Source: an uncultured Oscillospiraceae bacterium (GTDB lineage Bacteria > Bacillota > Clostridia > Oscillospirales > Oscillospiraceae). Taken from it: a DNA stretch of 11,583 bases. A program made the position numbers and the translations under genes. Of the stretch, positions 5,608-11,583 are shown in pieces. Under the pieces are notes generated by a model. The model was given only the letters and a program-made list of their open reading frames with translations, searched no databases and was not told the DNA's origin. The DNA lies in the NCBI GenBank assembly GCA_948766235.1, contig CAQCFX010000047.1:1-11583 (forward strand), written 5' to 3'. The stretch's first letter is position 1. The number at the start of each line of letters is the position of its first letter.

Positions 5608-7329
5608 ATGGACTACAAACAAACCTATGAGCTGTGGCTGAACTCCCCCGCCCTGTCTGAGGCGGAGAAGGCGGAGCTTTCCGCCATCGCCGGGGACGAA
5701 AAGGAGATTGAGTCCCGCTTCTTCTCCCAGCTGGAGTTCGGCACCGCCGGCCTGCGGGGCACCATGGGCGTGGGGCTGTATCGGATGAACATCCACGTCA
5801 TCCGCCACGCCACCCAGGCCTTTGCCAAGGTAATTCTGGGCGAGGGGGCCGAGGCCGCGGCTAAGGGCATCGCCATCTGCTTCGACTGCCGCAACAATTC
5901 CGATGTGTTCGCCCGGGAGGCCGCCTGCATCATGGCCGCCAACGGCATCCCCGTGCGGCTGTTTGAGTCCCTGCGCCCCACCCCCGAGCTGTCCTTCGCC
6001 GTGCGCGAGTACGGCTGCATCGCCGGCATCAACATCACCGCCAGCCACAACCCCAAGGAGTACAACGGCTATAAGGTGTACTGGTCCGACGGCGCCCAGC
6101 TCCCCCCCAACCACGCCGACGAGGTGGCCAAGATTATGCGGGAGAGCGACGTGTTCGCCGTCACCACCATGGACTATGACCAGGCCGTGGCCGAGGGCAA
6201 AATCACCCTCATGGGCGCGGACACGGACGAGAAGTTCCTGGCCAACGTGATGGAGCAGGTGAACGACCAGGCGGCGGTTAACAACGTGGCGGGCACCTTC
6301 AAAATGGTATACACCCCCTTCCACGGCACCGGCTACAAGCTCATTCCCGAGGCCCTCAAGCGCCTGGGCATGAAGCACGTCATCTGCGTGCCCGAGCAGA
6401 TGGTGATTGACGGCAATTTCCCCACCGTGGCCTCCCCCAACCCGGAGAACCCCGAGGGCTTCTATCTGGCGGTGGAGCTGGCCAACAAGGAGGGCGCGGA
6501 CTTCATCCTGGGCTCCGACCCGGACGCCGACCGGGTGGGCCTGATGGTACGCGCGGGCGACGAGTTCAAGGTGCTCACCGGCAACCAGACCGGCGTGCTG
6601 CTGCTGGACTACCTGATTGGGGCCAAGCAGCGCACCGGCAAAATGCCCGCCAATCCCGTGGCCCTGAAGACCATCGTCACCACCGAGATGGCCCGCAAAG
6701 TCGCCGAGGTCAACGGTTTGAAGTGCTACGACACCTTCACTGGCTTCAAGTTCCTGGCCCAGAAGAAGGACCAGCTGGAGAGCAGCGGACAGGGGAACGT
6801 GATTATGTCCTACGAGGAGAGCTACGGCTATATGCTGGGCAGCTATGTCCGGGACAAGGACGCCGTCACCGCCGCCGTGGCCATGACTGAGATGGCCGCC
6901 TACTACGCCGGCAAGGGCATGACCCTGTACGACGCCCTCATGGCCCTGTACGAGAAGTACGGCAACTACGGCGAGCGCACCATGAACCTGGTAATGCCCG
7001 GCCTGGACGGCCTGAAGAAGATGGCCGAGCTGATGGCCAATCTGCGCACCAATCCCCCCAAGGAGATTGGCGGCGAGACGGTCAAGACCTGGAAGGACTA
7101 CAAGGACGGGTCCGTGGTGGACGCCGCCACCGGCGAGAAGACCCAGATGGAGCTGTCCGGCTCCAACGTGCTGCGCTACGAGCTGGCCGACGGCACCTCC
7201 GTTATCGTGCGGCCCTCCGGCACCGAGCCCAAGGTGAAGGTGTACATCCTGGCCAACGGCGCCTCCAAGGAGGAGGCCGAGGCCAAGGTGGAGAAGTACG
7301 CCGCCTGGGCCGAGAGCCTGAAAAACTGA
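5608..7329 (+). CDS. pgcA: Alpha-phosphoglucomutase / phosphohexomutase
   Basis: Interconverts glucose-1-phosphate and glucose-6-phosphate (possibly also the mannose phosphates) via a phosphoserine enzyme with Mg2+. All four family motifs are intact in 573 residues. The substrate-entry region is FGTAGLRGTMG (44-54); the phosphoserine loop TASHNP has S146; the metal loop GSDPDADRVG (302-311) has D304, D306 and D308; the sugar-selecting loop is EESYG (403-407); the phosphate-binding loop is RPSGTEPK (535-542). Length and motif spacing fit the PgcA/PGM2-like branch. The ATG at 5608 is preceded by AAGGAGG with 9 nt spacing. It is the last gene of its operon, 24 nt after the aminopeptidase, followed by a strong terminator. 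It feeds glucose-1-phosphate from GlgP (encoded at the right end) into glycolysis, or the reverse for glycan precursors. Confidence 0.95.
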   Translation: MDYKQTYELWLNSPALSEAEKAELSAIAGDEKEIESRFFSQLEFGTAGLRGTMGVGLYRMNIHVIRHATQAFAKVILGEGAEAAAKGIAICFDCRNNSDVFAREAACIMAANGIPVRLFESLRPTPELSFAVREYGCIAGINITASHNPKEYNGYKVYWSDGAQLPPNHADEVAKIMRESDVFAVTTMDYDQAVAEGKITLMGADTDEKFLANVMEQVNDQAAVNNVAGTFKMVYTPFHGTGYKLIPEALKRLGMKHVICVPEQMVIDGNFPTVASPNPENPEGFYLAVELANKEGADFILGSDPDADRVGLMVRAGDEFKVLTGNQTGVLLLDYLIGAKQRTGKMPANPVALKTIVTTEMARKVAEVNGLKCYDTFTGFKFLAQKKDQLESSGQGNVIMSYEESYGYMLGSYVRDKDAVTAAVAMTEMAAYYAGKGMTLYDALMALYEKYGNYGERTMNLVMPGLDGLKKMAELMANLRTNPPKEIGGETVKTWKDYKDGSVVDAATGEKTQMELSGSNVLRYELADGTSVIVRPSGTEPKVKVYILANGASKEEAEAKVEKYAAWAESLKN

Positions 7330-7360
7330 TTTTCCCCCGGTTTCAAAAAGCCGCAAAAAA

Positions 7361-7393
7361 GCCCGGTTTGCCGTACGGCAAACCGGGCTTTTT
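7361..7393 (+). terminator. Rho-independent terminator of the phosphoglucomutase operon
   Basis: A perfect 28-nt palindrome (7361-7388), able to form a 12-bp stem with a 4-nt GTAC loop, is followed by T residues (7389-7393). A run of six A residues precedes it (7355-7360), so it may also work on the opposite strand, though no minus-strand gene ends here. Confidence 0.92.
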
Positions 7394-7470
7394 ATGTTAT
7401 GCACAAATTTCACCCATCGAAATTGGCTATATTTCACAATTCCCCTCTTTCTTTTTTCCTCTCTGAAGCG

Positions 7471-7476
7471 TATAAT
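7471..7476 (+). promoter_or_regulatory. -10 box for the 35-residue protein gene
   Basis: A perfect TATAAT lies 31 nt before the ATG, placing the transcription start just before the ribosome binding site. The -35 position with 17-bp spacing (7448-7453, TTTCTT) is poor and sits within a 25-nt all-pyrimidine tract (7440-7464), so activity may need an activator or be low. Confidence 0.5.
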
Positions 7477-7501
7477 AAGAGCAGAAAGGAGGTGGAACGA
7501 A

Positions 7502-7609
7502 ATGAAGAATGTGATCGTTTGGCTCAAGGAAAGCTACCAGGATTACGGCGCCATCATCAACAAGGGCCTGGACTGCGGTCTGGTCCTGCCCCCCTATCAG
7601 AGCTTCTAA
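7502..7609 (+). CDS. Free-standing 35-residue protein of unknown function
   Basis: Begins MKNVIVWLKESYQDYGA and ends LPPYQSF. There is no signal peptide or membrane segment; the N-terminal third could form a short amphipathic helix, with one cysteine at residue 25. Evidence that it is real: AAAGGAGGTGG ends about 7-9 nt before the ATG; a TATAAT lies just upstream; a strong terminator follows 31 nt after the stop; and 29 of 35 codons end in G or C, like the neighbouring genes, although the flanking DNA is AT-rich. It is a one-gene transcription unit of about 200 nt and could also be a dual-function small RNA. No family is recognised. A longer in-frame start at 7394 lacks a ribosome binding site and overlaps the previous terminator. 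Confidence 0.72.
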   Translation: MKNVIVWLKESYQDYGAIINKGLDCGLVLPPYQSF

Positions 7610-7640
7610 GCAGGCCAAGTCCCGCCGGAGCCTTCACAGA

Positions 7641-7684
7641 AGCAATCGGTTTTACCCAAGCGGGTAAAATCGACTGCTTTTTTT
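7641..7684 (+). terminator. Rho-independent terminator of the 35-residue protein gene
   Basis: A 17-position stem with one mismatch and one G-T pair (7641-7657 with 7662-7678) closes an AAGC loop and runs into seven T residues (7678-7684), then ATTTT. It is in the plus-strand orientation only. Confidence 0.9.
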
Positions 7685-7690
7685 ATTTTC

Positions 7691-7723
7691 CCCGGCGGAC
7701 GCAGTGCGTCCGCCGGGATTTTT
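7691..7723 (+). terminator. Second hairpin with T-run, tandem terminator or palindromic repeat
   Basis: A perfect 12-bp GC stem (7691-7702 with 7706-7717) with a 3-nt loop is followed by ATTTTT (7718-7723). It starts 6 nt after the previous terminator and ends just before the -35 box of the TetR promoter. It could be a backup terminator. Its GGCGGAC/GTCCGCC core also resembles the repeat at 9735-9760, so it could be a solitary palindromic repeat. Confidence 0.65.
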
Positions 7724-7725
7724 GC

Positions 7726-7754
7726 TTGACAAATGCTGCGGCACATAATATAAT
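7726..7754 (+). promoter_or_regulatory. Perfect-consensus promoter of the TetR-flavodoxin operon
   Basis: TTGACA (7726-7731), 17 bp, TATAAT (7749-7754): an exact match to the vegetative sigma-factor consensus in both boxes and in spacing. Such a strong promoter in front of a repressor gene implies that it is held down by an operator, and one is present immediately downstream. Confidence 0.92.
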
Positions 7755-7755
7755 G

Positions 7756-7782
7756 CTTTTATATAACTATTTTATATAAAAG
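7756..7782 (+). promoter_or_regulatory. Inverted-repeat operator, probably for the TetR protein itself
   Basis: CTTTTATATAA (7756-7766) and its exact reverse complement TTATATAAAAG (7772-7782) are separated by 5 bp. This 27-bp dyad starts one base after the -10 box, covers the predicted transcription start and ends at the ribosome binding site (AGAGGG, 7781-7786). Size and position are typical of TetR-family autorepression operators. Binding by this protein is inferred. Confidence 0.75.
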
Positions 7783-7792
7783 AGGGATACGA

Positions 7793-8368
7793 ATGCCCAA
7801 GCAGAAAATCACCAAGGAAATGGTGGTGGACGCCGCCTTTCAGCTGGCCCGGGAGGGCGGCATGGAGCAGGTGCTGGTGAAAAACATCGCCGCTCGCCTG
7901 GGCTGCTCCGTCCAGCCCATCTACAGCTACTGCCAGAGCATGGACGGCCTGCGCCGGGACGTCTACGTCAGGGTGCGGGAATTTGTGCGCGGCCGGTTTG
8001 CCCAGGAGGAGTGCGGCCCCGGGAGCTTCCAGGCCGTCGGCCGGGCCTGTGTGCGCCTGGCCCAGGAGGAGCCGGAGCTGTTCAAGCTGTTTATCTTCTG
8101 CCCGCGGGAGGGGGTGGCCTGTCTGGACGACCTGTGCCGGTCTGAATCAGACCCCCGCCTGGACGCGGCCATCGCCGGGGAGCTGGGGCTGAGTGAGGAG
8201 GAGGCCCGGCGGCTTCACACCAACATGATTGTGTACACCGTGGGCCTGGGGGCCATCTTCTCCACCGCCACGCCGGGCATCCCGGCCGCGGACATCTTTT
8301 CCTGGCAGCAAGCGGCCTATCAGGCATTTTTCGCCCAAATCAAGGAGGAAAACAGACATGAGGGATAA
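7793..8368 (+). CDS. TetR/AcrR-family transcriptional regulator
   Basis: 191 residues. The N-terminal DNA-binding domain is about residues 5-55: KEMVVDAAFQLAREGG (8-23), then the helix-turn-helix NIAARLGCSVQPIYSYCQSMDGL (31-53), with the family's typical Y-x-Y after the recognition helix. The C-terminal ligand-binding half (60-185) is helical and carries cysteines at 74, 86, 103, 110 and 115; its ligand cannot be predicted. The ATG at 7793 follows AGAGGG by 6 nt. A perfect-consensus promoter and a 27-bp dyad precede it, which suggests autorepression. Its 3' end overlaps the flavodoxin gene by 11 nt, so the two are translationally linked and the flavodoxin is the most likely regulated partner. 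Confidence 0.93.
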   Translation: MPKQKITKEMVVDAAFQLAREGGMEQVLVKNIAARLGCSVQPIYSYCQSMDGLRRDVYVRVREFVRGRFAQEECGPGSFQAVGRACVRLAQEEPELFKLFIFCPREGVACLDDLCRSESDPRLDAAIAGELGLSEEEARRLHTNMIVYTVGLGAIFSTATPGIPAADIFSWQQAAYQAFFAQIKEENRHEG

Positions 8369-8891
8369 CATTCTGATACTCTACAACAGCAAAACCGGCT
8401 TCACCCGGCAGTACGCCCAGCTGCTGGCCGAGCAGCTGGGCTGCACCGCCCTGCCCCTGAAGGACGCGCCCGCCGACCTGTCTCAATATGCCGCCGTGGC
8501 CTTCGGCAGCCGCCTCCACGCCGGCAGCGTGGACGGCTGGAAGAAGGCCCGGAAGCTGCTGGCCCAGCGGGGCGCAAAACGGCTGGTGCTGTTTGCCACC
8601 GGAGCCATGCCCATCGAGGCCGAGGACGCCATTCAAAAGATGTGGGCGCAAAACCTCACCCCGGCGGAATTGACCGCCATCCCCCACTTTTACCTTCCGG
8701 CGGGGCTGTGCTATGAGAAGATGGGCGCGGTGGACCGGGCCATGATGAAGTTCGCCGCCTGGGCCATGACCCGGAAAAAGGCCAAAACCCCGGAGGACGA
8801 GGCCTTTCAGGCGGCCATCGTCCATTCTTACGACATCTCCGACCCGAAATATATCGCCCCCCTGGCCGGCTGCCTGCGGGAGCTGGGCTGA
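8358..8891 (+). CDS. Flavodoxin-domain protein (HemG-like, flavodoxin_5 type)
   Basis: 177 residues, predicted cytoplasmic FMN-binding electron carrier or oxidoreductase. Seen: beta1 and the phosphate-binding loop ILILYNSKTGFT (5-16), with S11-K-T-G-F-T as the flavodoxin signature; AVAFGSRLHAGSVDGWKKA (46-64), matching the G-S-x-x-H-A-G loop of the HemG/flavodoxin_5 group; and a third strand RLVLFATGAMP (75-85) that would contact the flavin. The C-terminal half has HFYLPAGLCYEKMG (110-123) and a basic RKKAKTPED segment. The ATG at 8358 lies inside the last codons of the TetR gene with AAGGAGGA upstream. A protoporphyrinogen oxidase role is not supported by any haem gene nearby; the redox partner is unknown. 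Confidence 0.88.
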   Translation: MRDNILILYNSKTGFTRQYAQLLAEQLGCTALPLKDAPADLSQYAAVAFGSRLHAGSVDGWKKARKLLAQRGAKRLVLFATGAMPIEAEDAIQKMWAQNLTPAELTAIPHFYLPAGLCYEKMGAVDRAMMKFAAWAMTRKKAKTPEDEAFQAAIVHSYDISDPKYIAPLAGCLRELG

Positions 8892-8904
8892 GCGGCGCCG
8901 TTTT

Positions 8905-8947
8905 TCGCAAATCTTAAATTGCGATTTTGCCGGCGCGGGTGTATACT
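8905..8947 (+). promoter_or_regulatory. Promoter of the AIM24-family gene with dyad over the -35 box
   Basis: TTGCGA (8919-8924) and TATACT (8942-8947) are separated by 17 bp. The -35 box is the right arm of an inverted repeat, TCGCAA (8905-8910) then 8 bp then TTGCGA (8919-8924), which could be a repressor site or chance. The leader from about 8954 to the ATG at 8992 holds the strong AGAAGGAGG ribosome binding site. Confidence 0.55.
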
Positions 8948-8991
8948 ATCCCCAAATGGGGCCGCGCCCCCAGAGAAGGAGGAAATTACCT

Positions 8992-9666
8992 ATGCGCTAT
9001 AATATTACCGGCGAGCCCATGCCTGTGGTCATCTGCGACGTGGACGCCAACGAATCCATGATTACCGAAAAGGGCTCCATGGTCTGGATGTCTCCCAACA
9101 TGGAGATGCAGACCAGCGCGGGCGGCATCGGCAAGGCCTTTGGCCGGATGTTCTCCGGCGAGTCCATGTTCCAGAACATCTACACCGCCAAGGGCGGCCC
9201 CGGCATGATCGCCTTTGCCTCCAGCTTCCCCGGCTCCATCCGGGCGGTGGAGATTACCCCGGACCGGCCCATCGTGGTGCAGAAGTCCGGCTTTTTGGCC
9301 TCCGAGCAGGGGGTGGAGCTGTCCGTGTTCTTCCAGAAGAAGGGGATGTCCGGCTTCTTCAGCGGCGAGGGCTTCATTTTGCAGAAGCTCAGCGGCCACG
9401 GCACCGCCTTCCTGGAAATTGACGGCTCCGCCGTGGAGTATGACCTGGCGCCGGGCCAGCAGATTGTCATTGACACCGGAAACCTGGCCATGATCGACGC
9501 CACCTGCTCGGTGGACGTCCAGTCGGTCAAGGGGGTTAAAAACGTGCTGTTCGGCGGCGAGGGCCTGTTCAACACCGTGGTCACCGGCCCGGGCCGGGTG
9601 GTGCTTCAGACCATGCCCATCAGCAACTTCGCCGGGGCCATCGCGGCGATTCTGCCCTCAAAATAA
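8992..9666 (+). CDS. TIGR00266 / AIM24-family protein
   Basis: 224 residues, predicted all-beta and soluble. Family features seen: an N-terminal strand MRYNITGEPMPVV; GSMVWMSPNMEM (28-39); GGIGKAFGRMFSGESMF (44-60); MIAFASSFPGSIRAVEI (72-88); SGFLASEQGVEL (99-110); GFFSGEGFILQKLSGHG (121-137); and DLAPGQQIVIDTGNLAMID (151-169). This order matches the TIGR00266 family, related to mitochondrial AIM24, whose bacterial role is poorly defined. The ATG at 8992 has AGAAGGAGG 9 nt upstream; in-frame codons upstream to 8956 are not supported by a ribosome binding site. It appears to be a one-gene unit with its own promoter. The region after it (9667-9823) holds a nested repeat and a terminator. Confidence 0.9.
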   Translation: MRYNITGEPMPVVICDVDANESMITEKGSMVWMSPNMEMQTSAGGIGKAFGRMFSGESMFQNIYTAKGGPGMIAFASSFPGSIRAVEITPDRPIVVQKSGFLASEQGVELSVFFQKKGMSGFFSGEGFILQKLSGHGTAFLEIDGSAVEYDLAPGQQIVIDTGNLAMIDATCSVDVQSVKGVKNVLFGGEGLFNTVVTGPGRVVLQTMPISNFAGAIAAILPSK

Positions 9667-9684
9667 CAAGAACGCCCTCGCTTT

Positions 9685-9760
9685 GTAGGGGCGCACATTG
9701 TGCGCCCGCCCGAACCGAACGCATGACCCAAAACGACGGGCGGACAATGTCCGCCCCTAC
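9685..9760. repeat. REP/BIME-like nested inverted repeat
   Basis: Two 26-bp arms (9685-9710 and 9735-9760) are inverted copies, identical at 23 of 26 positions, separated by 24 bp. Each begins (outer edge) with GTAGGGGCG. Each arm is also a palindrome: GGGCGCAC-ATT-GTGCGCCC (9689-9707) and GGGCGGAC-AAT-GTCCGCCC (9738-9756). Two of the three differences between arms form a compensating C-G versus G-C swap that keeps both small hairpins perfect. This is the layout of REP-type intergenic elements. It lies between two convergent genes. Confidence 0.8.
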
Positions 9761-9785
9761 CGCAGAGCCATCTTTGCGAAAATCA

Positions 9786-9819
9786 AAACGGCCCCCGCTC
9801 TCACGAGCGGGGGCCGTTT
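9786..9819 (-). terminator. Terminator of glgP, probably bidirectional
   Basis: A perfect 15-bp stem (9786-9800 with 9805-9819) closes a TCAC loop. On the minus strand its 3' side ends in TTT followed by TGATTTT, 5 nt past the glgP stop. On the plus strand the stem ends in TTT, followed by CGTTT, so it can also end transcription from the AIM24-family gene. The GCTC/GAGC-capped GC stem is almost the same as that of the asnA terminator. Confidence 0.85.
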
Positions 9820-9823
9820 CGTT

Positions 9824-11583
9824 TCAGCTCAGATGCCAGATATCCCGGTTATATTCCATAATGGTGCGGTCGCTGGAGAAGTAGCCGCTGCGGGCGGTGT
9901 TCACCAGCATCTTCCGCGCCCAGGCGGTGCGCTCGCCGTAGTCGGCGATGGCCCGGTCCCGGGCGGCGATATACGCCTCCACGTCCAGCAGGGCCATGAA
10001 CCAGTCCTTGTTGGTCAGGTCGGTCCACAGCGCCTTCAGCGCCTCCCGGTCCCCCAGGGCGGTGAGGGCGGGGTCCCCCAGGAAGTCCACCAGCGGCTTC
10101 ACCGCCGGACGCTGATAGTACACATCGGGCTGATAGCCCGGCTTCAGCCCCGCCTCGCGCTGTTTGCCCAGCTCGATGACGTAATTGCTGCCCGCGCCGA
10201 AGGTGTAGATATTGTCCGGCCCCACCAGCTCGGCGATTTCCACATTGGCCCCGTCCAGGGTGCCCAGGGTCACCGCGCCGTTGGCCATAAACTTCATATT
10301 GCCCGTGCCGCTGGCCTCCTTGGAGGCCAGGGAAATCTGCTCGGAGATATCGCAGGCGGGAATCAGCCGCTCCGCCCAGGTGACGTTGTAGTTCTCCACC
10401 ATGGCCACGTGCAGCCAGGGGCGCACCTGGGGGTCGCTCTCAATGAGCCGCCGCAGGCACAAAATCAGGTGGATGATGTGCTTTGCCATCACATAGGCCG
10501 GGGCGGCCTTGGCCCCGAAAATCACGGTGACGGGCCGCGGGGGAAGCTTGCCGGCCTTGATTTCCAGGTACTTGCAGATGACGTACAGGGCGTTCATCTG
10601 CTGGCGCTTGTACTCGTGCAGGCGCTTCACCTGAATGTCGAACACCGACTCGGGGTCCAGGCGGATGCCGTACTGGTCCCGGGCGAACACGTCGGAGGCG
10701 AGGCGCTTGTTGGCGGCCTTGATGCTCAGCAGCTTCTCCAGCACCCCGCTGTCGTTGTAGTAGTCCATCAGCTTGCTCAGCTGGGCCGGGTTGCGCCGCC
10801 ACTCAGCGCCCACGCACTCGTCCAGCAGGGAGGCCAGTTGGGGATTGCATACCTCCAGCCAACGCCGCAGCGTGACGCCGTTGGTCTTGTTGTTGAACTT
10901 GGCGGGGTAGATGTCGTAAAAACTCCTCAGCTCGGAGCTTTTCAGGATGTCGGTATGGAGGGCCGCCACGCCGTTCACCGAGTAGCCGTAGTGGATGTCC
11001 AGGTGGGCCATGTGGACCAGTTCTTTGCCCGCCTCCCCCTGGAGTATTGCCACCTTGGGGTCGTGGTGGGCGGCTTTGGCCCGCTGGTCCAGCTCCTTGA
11101 GAATGGGCACCAGCTGGGGGGCCACCTTCTCAATGAAGGCCAGGGGCCACTTCTCCAGCGCCTCGGCCAGAATGGTGTGGTTGGTGTAGGCGCAGGTCTT
11201 GGACACCTGCTCCACCGCCGCGTCCATGGAAAGGCCGCGGGCCGTCAGCAGGCGCACCAGCTCGGGGATAACCATGGAGGGGTGGGTGTCGTTGATCTGA
11301 ATGGCCACGTGCTCGCTGAGCGTCTCGGGGCCGTAGCCCCGCTCCGCCAGCTCCTTCAAAATGAGCTGCGCCCCGGCGGACACCATGAAGTACTGCTGGT
11401 ACACCCGCAGCAGCCGTCCCGCCTCGTCGCTGTCGTCGGGGTAGAGGAAGGAGGTAAGGCGGGCGGGCAGATCGCCCTTGTCAAAGTCGATGCCGTCGGC
11501 GGGCGGGGCGGCGGGGTTCTCCACGTCGAACAGGTGCAGCCGGTTGGACACGCCGGAGTGGGCGCCGGGAACGGCGATGTCCA
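9824..11583 (-). CDS. glgP: Glycogen / maltodextrin phosphorylase, C-terminal 585 residues (5' end outside window)
   Basis: Cleaves alpha-1,4-glucans with phosphate to release glucose-1-phosphate, using pyridoxal phosphate; cytoplasmic. Seen in order: INDTHPSMVIPELVRLL; CAYTNHTILAEALEKWP; HMAHLDIHYGYSVNGVAALHT; NNKTNGVTLRRWL; VFDIQVKRLHEYKRQQMNAL; VIFGAKAAPAYVMAKHII; VENYNVTWAERLIPACDIS; and the cofactor site EASGTGNMKF with the PLP lysine codon at 10292-10294, then GTLDGANVEI. Full-length enzymes have about 800-820 residues, so roughly 225 N-terminal residues lie beyond the window. The GTG at 11551 is not the start, because the frame is open to the edge and continues as family-like sequence. 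One departure is TLRRWL where TPRRWL is usual. It is followed by a terminator and convergent with the AIM24-family gene. Confidence 0.96.
   Translation of the reverse strand, partial: DIAVPGAHSGVSNRLHLFDVENPAAPPADGIDFDKGDLPARLTSFLYPDDSDEAGRLLRVYQQYFMVSAGAQLILKELAERGYGPETLSEHVAIQINDTHPSMVIPELVRLLTARGLSMDAAVEQVSKTCAYTNHTILAEALEKWPLAFIEKVAPQLVPILKELDQRAKAAHHDPKVAILQGEAGKELVHMAHLDIHYGYSVNGVAALHTDILKSSELRSFYDIYPAKFNNKTNGVTLRRWLEVCNPQLASLLDECVGAEWRRNPAQLSKLMDYYNDSGVLEKLLSIKAANKRLASDVFARDQYGIRLDPESVFDIQVKRLHEYKRQQMNALYVICKYLEIKAGKLPPRPVTVIFGAKAAPAYVMAKHIIHLILCLRRLIESDPQVRPWLHVAMVENYNVTWAERLIPACDISEQISLASKEASGTGNMKFMANGAVTLGTLDGANVEIAELVGPDNIYTFGAGSNYVIELGKQREAGLKPGYQPDVYYQRPAVKPLVDFLGDPALTALGDREALKALWTDLTNKDWFMALLDVEAYIAARDRAIADYGERTAWARKMLVNTARSGYFSSDRTIMEYNRDIWHLS

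Noticed and set aside
7394..7501. N-terminal extension of the 35-residue protein to 71 residues
   Set aside because: It would start inside the T-run of the previous terminator, has no ribosome binding site, and would bury both the TATAAT and the AAAGGAGG.
4669..7527. 952-codon open frame on the minus strand
   Set aside because: It is the antisense shadow of the aminopeptidase and phosphoglucomutase genes, kept open by G/C-ending codons. It is extremely rich in G, H, L and V, has no family motif, and covers two confidently identified genes.
11549..11551. GTG at 11551 as glgP start
   Set aside because: The frame stays open to the window end and the encoded residues continue the protein; a phosphorylase of 575 residues would lack essential N-terminal sequence.

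Overview
The window is GC-rich and densely coded on both strands. Ribosome binding sites are strong (AGGAGG type) and codons end mostly in G or C. The gene set (LytTR regulator paired with a DUF3021-like membrane protein, AsnA, M29 aminopeptidase, PgcA-type phosphoglucomutase, TIGR00266/AIM24 protein) and the high GC suggest a GC-rich gut Firmicute of the Oscillospiraceae type (Flavonifractor, Lawsonibacter or Pseudoflavonifractor-like). That placement is inference from sequence style and gene content, not from a marker search. No rRNA, tRNA, CRISPR array, insertion sequence or phage gene is visible.

Left part (1-3734, minus strand, read right to left): asnA (aspartate-ammonia ligase) has its own promoter and a strong terminator. 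Next comes a three-gene cassette: a LytTR DNA-binding regulator, an 8-helix membrane protein whose N-terminal half looks like DUF3021, and a 109-residue three-helix membrane protein. It starts from a near-consensus promoter preceded by two exact 10-bp direct repeats with a 21-bp period. The last gene is asnS (asparaginyl-tRNA synthetase), cut by the window edge. An asparagine synthesis gene and an asparagine charging gene thus flank a candidate membrane-signal-responsive regulatory unit.

Middle (3738-7393, plus strand): a promoter divergent from asnA drives an apparent operon of an unrecognised 163-residue protein, an M29 aminopeptidase with all five expected metal ligands, and a phosphoglucomutase with all four family motifs. 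It ends at a long perfect terminator hairpin.

Right-middle (7394-9666, plus strand): a free-standing 35-codon gene with its own -10 box, ribosome binding site and terminator; then a TetR-family regulator under a perfect-consensus promoter with an AT-rich inverted repeat over the start site, overlapping a HemG-like flavodoxin gene; then a TIGR00266/AIM24-family gene with its own promoter.

Right end: a 76-bp nested inverted repeat of REP/BIME type, a bidirectional-looking terminator, and the C-terminal 585 codons of a glycogen/maltodextrin phosphorylase on the minus strand. GlgP makes glucose-1-phosphate and PgcA converts it to glucose-6-phosphate, so the two are metabolically linked but lie in separate transcription units.

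The most interesting items are the LytTR/DUF3021-like cassette with its direct-repeat operator candidate, the independent 35-residue protein gene, and the nested repeat whose two arms differ by compensatory changes.
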